DNA of 64,000 bases from Trichobilharzia regenti (taxonomy: Eukaryota; Platyhelminthes; Trematoda; Strigeidida; Schistosomatidae): the NCBI GenBank assembly GCA_944472135.2, contig OX235270.1, positions 57,603,267 through 57,667,266 on the forward strand, given 5' to 3'. The stretch's first letter is position 1; each line of letters starts with the position of its first letter. The position numbers and the translations under genes are program-made. This document shows positions 56,261-64,000 of this stretch, piece after piece. Under the pieces are notes generated by a model that did not search any database, was not told where the DNA came from, and was given only the letters and a program-made list of their open reading frames with translations.

Positions 56261-56309
56261 GTACTGCCGATGATTCCCAAACTAGGATGAAACAGCAGCT
56301 GTCCAGTAC
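56261..56309 (+). ncRNA. Hammerhead-ribozyme-like domain (unit 1; repeated 13 times)
   Basis: GTACTG (56261-56266) pairs perfectly with CAGTAC (56304-56309) as stem I. Between them lie a CCGATGA core (56267-56273; the consensus is CTGATGA), stem II TCC/GGA with a CAAACTA loop, GAAA (56289-56292), a short stem III CAG/CTG and then TC at 56302-56303, the expected cleavage position. Outside stem I, GGG/CCC and CCA/TGG can extend it with bulges, as in type I hammerheads. Two changes weaken it: C for the conserved U4, and a U-U mismatch at the first stem II pair. Activity is uncertain. The other copies start at 56655, 57049, 57443, 57837, 58231, 58625, 59019, 59413, 59807, 60201, 60595 and 60989. 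Confidence 0.65.
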
Positions 56310-56316
56310 TCCCTGG

Positions 56317-56320
56317 TTTT
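56317..56320 (+). terminator. Possible Pol III terminator (TTTT) in each unit
   Basis: A TTTT run lies 7 bp after the hammerhead-like fold in every unit. A run of four is a weak terminator in animals, so transcripts might end here or read through to give multimers. Confidence 0.3.
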
Positions 56321-59300
56321 CAATGGTTCTCTAACTGATATCAATCCGTGATCAACTCGTAAAACATAACTAATCCTTACAAACCAAACTATAGAAAGTT
56401 AATCTGATGCTCGCTAGTGACTTGCTACAGGTCGGAGTTTCCTGAGTTCTAGTGAGAAGTCGTGACCAGTGAGGTCCAATTAGATGTCACGTGTGTGGAT
56501 GGATGTCCCACCAACGACAATGGTTGGGGTCGCGCTAAATCACGAATTGGTAGAAGTTAGAATTCACGAGCCATTGAATCGGGTCCCAGTGGCTGAATGG
56601 TATACGAGCTTGCCTTGTAACCGGAAGGTCCTGGGTTCGAAACCCAGTGGGTGCGTACTGCCGATGATTCCCAAACTAGGATGAAACAGCAGCTGTCCAG
56701 TACTCCCTGGTTTTCAATGGTTCTCTAACTGATATCAATCCGTGATCAACTCGTAAAACATAACTAATCCTTACAAACCAAACTATAGAAAGTTAATCTG
56801 ATGCTCGCTAGTGACTTGCTACAGGTCGGAGTTTCCTGAGTTCTAGTGAGAAGTCGTGACCAGTGAGGTCCAATTAGATGTCACGTGTGTGGATGGATGT
56901 CCCACCAACGACAATGGTTGGGGTCGCGCTAAATCACGAATTGGTAGAAGTTAGAATTCACGAGCCATTGAATCGGGTCCCAGTGGCTGAATGGTATACG
57001 AGCTTGCCTTGTAACCGGAAGGTCCTGGGTTCGAAACCCAGTGGGTGCGTACTGCCGATGATTCCCAAACTAGGATGAAACAGCAGCTGTCCAGTACTCC
57101 CTGGTTTTCAATGGTTCTCTAACTGATATCAATCCGTGATCAACTCGTAAAACATAACTAATCCTTACAAACCAAACTATAGAAAGTTAATCTGATGCTC
57201 GCTAGTGACTTGCTACAGGTCGGAGTTTCCTGAGTTCTAGTGAGAAGTCGTGACCAGTGAGGTCCAATTAGATGTCACGTGTGTGGATGGATGTCCCACC
57301 AACGACAATGGTTGGGGTCGCGCTAAATCACGAATTGGTAGAAGTTAGAATTCACGAGCCATTGAATCGGGTCCCAGTGGCTGAATGGTATACGAGCTTG
57401 CCTTGTAACCGGAAGGTCCTGGGTTCGAAACCCAGTGGGTGCGTACTGCCGATGATTCCCAAACTAGGATGAAACAGCAGCTGTCCAGTACTCCCTGGTT
57501 TTCAATGGTTCTCTAACTGATATCAATCCGTGATCAACTCGTAAAACATAACTAATCCTTACAAACCAAACTATAGAAAGTTAATCTGATGCTCGCTAGT
57601 GACTTGCTACAGGTCGGAGTTTCCTGAGTTCTAGTGAGAAGTCGTGACCAGTGAGGTCCAATTAGATGTCACGTGTGTGGATGGATGTCCCACCAACGAC
57701 AATGGTTGGGGTCGCGCTAAATCACGAATTGGTAGAAGTTAGAATTCACGAGCCATTGAATCGGGTCCCAGTGGCTGAATGGTATACGAGCTTGCCTTGT
57801 AACCGGAAGGTCCTGGGTTCGAAACCCAGTGGGTGCGTACTGCCGATGATTCCCAAACTAGGATGAAACAGCAGCTGTCCAGTACTCCCTGGTTTTCAAT
57901 GGTTCTCTAACTGATATCAATCCGTGATCAACTCGTAAAACATAACTAATCCTTACAAACCAAACTATAGAAAGTTAATCTGATGCTCGCTAGTGACTTG
58001 CTACAGGTCGGAGTTTCCTGAGTTCTAGTGAGAAGTCGTGACCAGTGAGGTCCAATTAGATGTCACGTGTGTGGATGGATGTCCCACCAACGACAATGGT
58101 TGGGGTCGCGCTAAATCACGAATTGGTAGAAGTTAGAATTCACGAGCCATTGAATCGGGTCCCAGTGGCTGAATGGTATACGAGCTTGCCTTGTAACCGG
58201 AAGGTCCTGGGTTCGAAACCCAGTGGGTGCGTACTGCCGATGATTCCCAAACTAGGATGAAACAGCAGCTGTCCAGTACTCCCTGGTTTTCAATGGTTCT
58301 CTAACTGATATCAATCCGTGATCAACTCGTAAAACATAACTAATCCTTACAAACCAAACTATAGAAAGTTAATCTGATGCTCGCTAGTGACTTGCTACAG
58401 GTCGGAGTTTCCTGAGTTCTAGTGAGAAGTCGTGACCAGTGAGGTCCAATTAGATGTCACGTGTGTGGATGGATGTCCCACCAACGACAATGGTTGGGGT
58501 CGCGCTAAATCACGAATTGGTAGAAGTTAGAATTCACGAGCCATTGAATCGGGTCCCAGTGGCTGAATGGTATACGAGCTTGCCTTGTAACCGGAAGGTC
58601 CTGGGTTCGAAACCCAGTGGGTGCGTACTGCCGATGATTCCCAAACTAGGATGAAACAGCAGCTGTCCAGTACTCCCTGGTTTTCAATGGTTCTCTAACT
58701 GATATCAATCCGTGATCAACTCGTAAAACATAACTAATCCTTACAAACCAAACTATAGAAAGTTAATCTGATGCTCGCTAGTGACTTGCTACAGGTCGGA
58801 GTTTCCTGAGTTCTAGTGAGAAGTCGTGACCAGTGAGGTCCAATTAGATGTCACGTGTGTGGATGGATGTCCCACCAACGACAATGGTTGGGGTCGCGCT
58901 AAATCACGAATTGGTAGAAGTTAGAATTCACGAGCCATTGAATCGGGTCCCAGTGGCTGAATGGTATACGAGCTTGCCTTGTAACCGGAAGGTCCTGGGT
59001 TCGAAACCCAGTGGGTGCGTACTGCCGATGATTCCCAAACTAGGATGAAACAGCAGCTGTCCAGTACTCCCTGGTTTTCAATGGTTCTCTAACTGATATC
59101 AATCCGTGATCAACTCGTAAAACATAACTAATCCTTACAAACCAAACTATAGAAAGTTAATCTGATGCTCGCTAGTGACTTGCTACAGGTCGGAGTTTCC
59201 TGAGTTCTAGTGAGAAGTCGTGACCAGTGAGGTCCAATTAGATGTCACGTGTGTGGATGGATGTCCCACCAACGACAATGGTTGGGGTCGCGCTAAATCA

Positions 59301-61125
59301 CGAATTGGTAGAAGTTAGAATTCACGAGCCATTGAATCGGGTCCCAGTGGCTGAATGGTATACGAGCTTGCCTTGTAACCGGAAGGTCCTGGGTTCGAAA
59401 CCCAGTGGGTGCGTACTGCCGATGATTCCCAAACTAGGATGAAACAGCAGCTGTCCAGTACTCCCTGGTTTTCAATGGTTCTCTAACTGATATCAATCCG
59501 TGATCAACTCGTAAAACATAACTAATCCTTACAAACCAAACTATAGAAAGTTAATCTGATGCTCGCTAGTGACTTGCTACAGGTCGGAGTTTCCTGAGTT
59601 CTAGTGAGAAGTCGTGACCAGTGAGGTCCAATTAGATGTCACGTGTGTGGATGGATGTCCCACCAACGACAATGGTTGGGGTCGCGCTAAATCACGAATT
59701 GGTAGAAGTTAGAATTCACGAGCCATTGAATCGGGTCCCAGTGGCTGAATGGTATACGAGCTTGCCTTGTAACCGGAAGGTCCTGGGTTCGAAACCCAGT
59801 GGGTGCGTACTGCCGATGATTCCCAAACTAGGATGAAACAGCAGCTGTCCAGTACTCCCTGGTTTTCAATGGTTCTCTAACTGATATCAATCCGTGATCA
59901 ACTCGTAAAACATAACTAATCCTTACAAACCAAACTATAGAAAGTTAATCTGATGCTCGCTAGTGACTTGCTACAGGTCGGAGTTTCCTGAGTTCTAGTG
60001 AGAAGTCGTGACCAGTGAGGTCCAATTAGATGTCACGTGTGTGGATGGATGTCCCACCAACGACAATGGTTGGGGTCGCGCTAAATCACGAATTGGTAGA
60101 AGTTAGAATTCACGAGCCATTGAATCGGGTCCCAGTGGCTGAATGGTATACGAGCTTGCCTTGTAACCGGAAGGTCCTGGGTTCGAAACCCAGTGGGTGC
60201 GTACTGCCGATGATTCCCAAACTAGGATGAAACAGCAGCTGTCCAGTACTCCCTGGTTTTCAATGGTTCTCTAACTGATATCAATCCGTGATCAACTCGT
60301 AAAACATAACTAATCCTTACAAACCAAACTATAGAAAGTTAATCTGATGCTCGCTAGTGACTTGCTACAGGTCGGAGTTTCCTGAGTTCTAGTGAGAAGT
60401 CGTGACCAGTGAGGTCCAATTAGATGTCACGTGTGTGGATGGATGTCCCACCAACGACAATGGTTGGGGTCGCGCTAAATCACGAATTGGTAGAAGTTAG
60501 AATTCACGAGCCATTGAATCGGGTCCCAGTGGCTGAATGGTATACGAGCTTGCCTTGTAACCGGAAGGTCCTGGGTTCGAAACCCAGTGGGTGCGTACTG
60601 CCGATGATTCCCAAACTAGGATGAAACAGCAGCTGTCCAGTACTCCCTGGTTTTCAATGGTTCTCTAACTGATATCAATCCGTGATCAACTCGTAAAACA
60701 TAACTAATCCTTACAAACCAAACTATAGAAAGTTAATCTGATGCTCGCTAGTGACTTGCTACAGGTCGGAGTTTCCTGAGTTCTAGTGAGAAGTCGTGAC
60801 CAGTGAGGTCCAATTAGATGTCACGTGTGTGGATGGATGTCCCACCAACGACAATGGTTGGGGTCGCGCTAAATCACGAATTGGTAGAAGTTAGAATTCA
60901 CGAGCCATTGAATCGGGTCCCAGTGGCTGAATGGTATACGAGCTTGCCTTGTAACCGGAAGGTCCTGGGTTCGAAACCCAGTGGGTGCGTACTGCCGATG
61001 ATTCCCAAACTAGGATGAAACAGCAGCTGTCCAGTACTCCCTGGTTTTCAATGGTTCTCTAACTGATATCAATCCGTGATCAACTCGTAAAACATAACTA
61101 ATCCTTACAAACCAAACTATAGGAA

Positions 61126-61137
61126 GATTTTTGATTT
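61126..61137. repeat. Right 12-bp direct repeat flanking the array
   Basis: GATTTTTGATTT is identical to 55938-55949 and begins where similarity to the 394-bp unit ends. Confidence 0.75.
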
Positions 61138-63090
61138 GCTTTCAAAATGTTAGGAGACTGTTCTGATAATATCACTGTCGAAGTTGAAAAATAATTGCAA
61201 ACTGTAGTCTACTAGACATAATAACTACGAATGGAAGTTCACAGTTTACATTGCACCAGTTTGAAGCATAATACTGTCAACATTCTATCGTTAATATGTA
61301 TTCATTACTGTATAACTTACAGTCGGATGGGTATATACTGAATGCTTCTTTAATGCATACGGTGGGACCTAACCTAATGCTGAAGGAGAGGAATATCGTT
61401 TCACGTCACTAAAAATTTGCTTGTGTCCTTCAACCTGAAGTAAATAAGAAATCAAGTAATTTAAAAATGGATTACTCAGACAGCTTAAAAATGAATAAGG
61501 CAAAGATCTATTCATTAATGTACAAACGTATTCCCTTATCTGAACGGTTTCCAATAAATAATATTCATACTATACTCCATCAGGTGTTAATAAATGAACT
61601 AATATGATGATTGTGAATGCTCCATTCATTAATTAAAGTTATTTTGAAATTCTCATTAGACTGATTGTGTCGGATAGAAATGCTCGCCTGGTGGATATCT
61701 CTTTAGCTTTCCAAGCAATAGGAGCTGACTTCGAGCCTCATTTGGAGAACGCAGATACTTCCACATAATGAGCCAGCAGGACACAATGTGTCTCGAGGAT
61801 TCCGCTGCTGACTACCACTGACTAAGTAATGCTGTAATGGAAGAACATAAGAGACTGAGTAACGAACCTTTGTTAAGGAAAAAACATCATATTTATACAT
61901 TCCTAGACACCATTAAAGTTCGATTAGGTCTGGAGAGAATAAATTGTTCTGACTGGTTGGCGACTGGCCTAAGGCTAAACAAGTCCAATGAGGTTAGTGC
62001 ATGTCTACAAAGTAAAAAAAAATCCGTATTTAAGGAATACATACTTCTACCACAGTAGCCATTGACTTGAAATGTTGATTCTAAGTTTTGTCGGTTCTTA
62101 TCAGTCTGCATCACGCCGCAATACTACTCACCAGCTATACGATGTTCTCTAGCATAAATTTCCAAACATATTTATCAATTTATAATTCCGAGGTTAGATA
62201 TCCTCAGAAGACAGCATCTTATCGTGAAGCAGTGTTATAAAACACATTGTGTTCAGTAACAATGACCATTTCTCCTGATGACATCTTGCTACCATAATCG
62301 GTCATCATTCAATCCCACTCCCTATTGCATCGCTTACTGTCTTCATCTGTTTTTCACCCTACTGGCTAACCATATAAACTAGCCATAGAGTAAAAAACAG
62401 TCCATATATTCCAAGATGTTGCAAAAACTAAAACCAGGCATCTGACCATGAAGAAGTCAAAGAAGTTAGCTTCATCCAATGAAAGACCTGAAAAGTCCGT
62501 TTTTAAACCGATGAACATAGACAGAAGATGCTTAGTATGAAAAAAATCTTACCACTAAACCAAAGCAGTGAACCATTAGCATTCTCTCTGATAAGGCAAT
62601 TTGTTACACTAGCTATACAAATGCATGAACTACTAGACAGTATTAAATTACGTAGTTAGAATTAATTCATCATTTCATCCCGTAGATTTTATCTCTAACA
62701 TATGAAAACATTTGACTATAAGTTCACTTACTATTCATTACATGCAGTTGGGTTTTCTAGATTAATCCGTTAATTATACGAGTTAATAGTCCTTGTCTGG
62801 TTCCATAGCTGCCTGTCGTATATGTCAAATTTCTTTACCATTCCTGTCTGCCTAATTTATGTTAGTAATTCCAGAAAAATTAATTATTAACCAAAAAGTA
62901 TTATATATTCATGAATTAACCATCCACTAGACTGGTATATTTAAACCGGTTTTCTTTAAGTTACAAAAAGTTATAACACTGGTGAATTTTTATCAGGCCC
63001 AAAAACACAATTAAATAGGGATACAGTGTGAATCACTTGGGGAAACAGAAAAAAATGAAGAGTTTTTCGAATGCATATTTGAACCTATAT
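61138..63090. other. AT-rich intergenic DNA right of the array
   Basis: No gene or element is recognised. The open frames at 61837-62058 and 61893-62114 overlap on opposite strands and have no motif. Confidence 0.5.
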
Positions 63091-63095
63091 GAATA

Positions 63096-63305
63096 GGGAA
63101 AATAGGACTTCAAGTTAGAACTTTGAAGTTTCGGTATCAGTGGTCCCATTTTTACGGGATGGGATGGCTAGTCTCACACCCAACCATCCCTCTTTGCCGG
63201 GCCTATTATTAGCTGAAAAAGATTTGGGAGTGCGTTGGCCGCGGATCAAACCCACGACCACCTGAGTAGCTGACGAACGTTGTGCCTCTGCCCACTGACT
63301 CGCCA
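63096..63305 (-). mobile_element. tRNA-derived SINE (family B), diverged copy 4
   Basis: GATGGGATGGCTAGTCTCACACCCAACC and the GCGTTGGCCGCGGATCAAACCCACGACC-type region follow the same order as 22291, 33503 and 45876. The B box is decayed and the tail phrase is reduced to GGGAAAATAGGACTTCAAG. Confidence 0.6.
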
Positions 63306-63439
63306 ATGTGTTGGAAATGATTAAATTAGTCCCCAGAAATTAGCCTTCGTCTTCAACAAAAGAAGCATCTAGGCTCATGCCTGACTGACGAGCTGTGCAT
63401 GACAACAGAATTAGGGCTGAAGTGTATTGGTTTCGCTTT

Positions 63440-63960
63440 TTGCGTAGCCTAAATTGTAGGGTTTAATTGAAAAACGTTTATTGCCCACCTAAGCAATATC
63501 TTTAGCACTTATTTCAGTGAGAAATGAGTTTATTTAGAACTCTCCGCTAGTGATATAACTGCCTCTGTCAGTGACGTTTAATGTGACTAAAATGCTTCAA
63601 AACCTTTCGTACACTAATGTTAATTTTTATCGGTATATATCATTCCCTTGACCTGACATTCGACATTTTTGCTATTGATCTGTTCCTTATTGACGCGTAA
63701 ATGTGACCTATGTCGATTTGCCTTTTAAGTAAATATGCATACGTCTACTAGGCATCAAGAAATTTACTGGCATTTTTAGTATTTTCGCTTTATAAAATTT
63801 TTACATTTCCCCAATCAAATTGGTATCCGTAGTTGATGTGAATACATTTCATGTCTTTTAACACCTAGTTTATGTTCTTGAATTCAAAGTCGAAAGGCTC
63901 TTGTACTTAGGTCGAGGAAAGCAAAATCGTTTTCTGTCTGATAAGTTGAATTCAGTAACA
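63440..63960 (-). pseudogene. Decayed Penelope-like arm and endonuclease remnant
   Basis: GCCCACCTAAGCAATATCTTTAGC...GAAATGAGTTTATTTAG (63483-63535) follows the left arm of the insert at 2044-3112. CAATCAAATTGGTATCCGTAG and TTATGTTCTTGAATTCAAAGTCGAAAGG (63815-63900) follow its endonuclease stretch at 2470-2570. Order and strand agree, but no frame survives. Confidence 0.55.
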
Positions 63961-64000
63961 AAGGTATATATACTATTATAAGAAAGCACACATATGCGGG

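Larger units (their letters stand above)
55961..61126 (+). repeat. Tandem array: 13 full copies plus a 44-bp partial copy of a 394-bp unit
   Basis: The period is exactly 394 bp: the ACTCGTAAAACATAAC phrase at 55961 recurs at 56355 and every 394 bp to 61083. Thirteen complete units are followed by a partial unit that stops at about 61122-61126. By eye I found no difference between units, and the same 66-codon open frame recurs unchanged 13 times. Each unit contains, in order, a spacer, a tRNA-like block with Pol III A and B boxes, a hammerhead-like fold and a TTTT run. The homogeneity means either very recent amplification, concerted evolution or an assembly effect. The orientation given is that of the tRNA-like block. 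Confidence 0.97.

Noticed and set aside
56090..61018. Thirteen identical 66-codon open frames
   Set aside because: They run through the tRNA-like and hammerhead-like parts of the repeat unit, so they are by-products of the tandem repeat and not genes.
55961..61126. Array as a CRISPR or a cluster of functional tRNA genes
   Set aside because: Units are identical along the full 394 bp with no variable spacers, and the acceptor stem of the tRNA-like block does not close.

Overview
This is eukaryotic DNA, most probably from a trematode flatworm of the Schistosoma type. The reasons are the AT-rich intron-bearing gene with very unequal introns, RTE-like non-LTR elements ending in short CAGA repeats, Ty3/Gypsy and Penelope-like retroelements, and a satellite unit that carries a tRNA-like block and a hammerhead-ribozyme-like fold, as the known schistosome alpha repeats do. 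The species cannot be fixed from the sequence alone. Nothing bacterial, no CRISPR and no rRNA gene is present.

The one convincing host gene lies on the + strand from about 21980 to 44481. It is the mitochondrial m-AAA protease subunit AFG3L2, which I assemble as 12 exons coding for about 720 residues. All later splice junctions are phase-consistent, and the Walker A, Walker B, arginine-finger and HEAGH zinc-protease motifs are intact. Its introns hold RTE 3' ends, Penelope fragments, tRNA-derived SINEs, a long foldback element and one old solitary copy of the satellite unit.

Left of the gene (1-20062) is a graveyard of retroelements. An RTE-like copy (1-4280, minus) is split by a Penelope-like insert with inverted-repeat arms and about 12-bp target duplications (2032-3124). 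A second near-identical RTE 3' end lies at 5290-6347. A Penelope RT plus GIY-YIG relic lies at 8703-9900 and a second non-LTR family tail at 11526-12066. A young Gypsy element with nearly identical LTRs, a 5-bp target duplication and an in-frame internal deletion spans 12810-15711. A degenerate Gypsy element with 331-bp LTRs spans 16234-20062.

Right of the gene (44482-64000) an RTE copy with an intact RT frame (48250-50274) sits inside a Penelope-like element and produces a chimeric 696-codon reading frame. A broken second-family RT is at 53695-55150. Then comes the most striking structure: 13 full, apparently identical copies of a 394-bp unit (55961-61126) flanked by a perfect 12-bp direct repeat. 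Each unit carries a tRNA-Thr-like Pol III promoter block followed by a hammerhead-like domain. The layout is that of a retrozyme-like multimeric insertion and is the best candidate here for an undescribed system. The rest of the right arm is AT-rich DNA with SINE and Penelope remnants.
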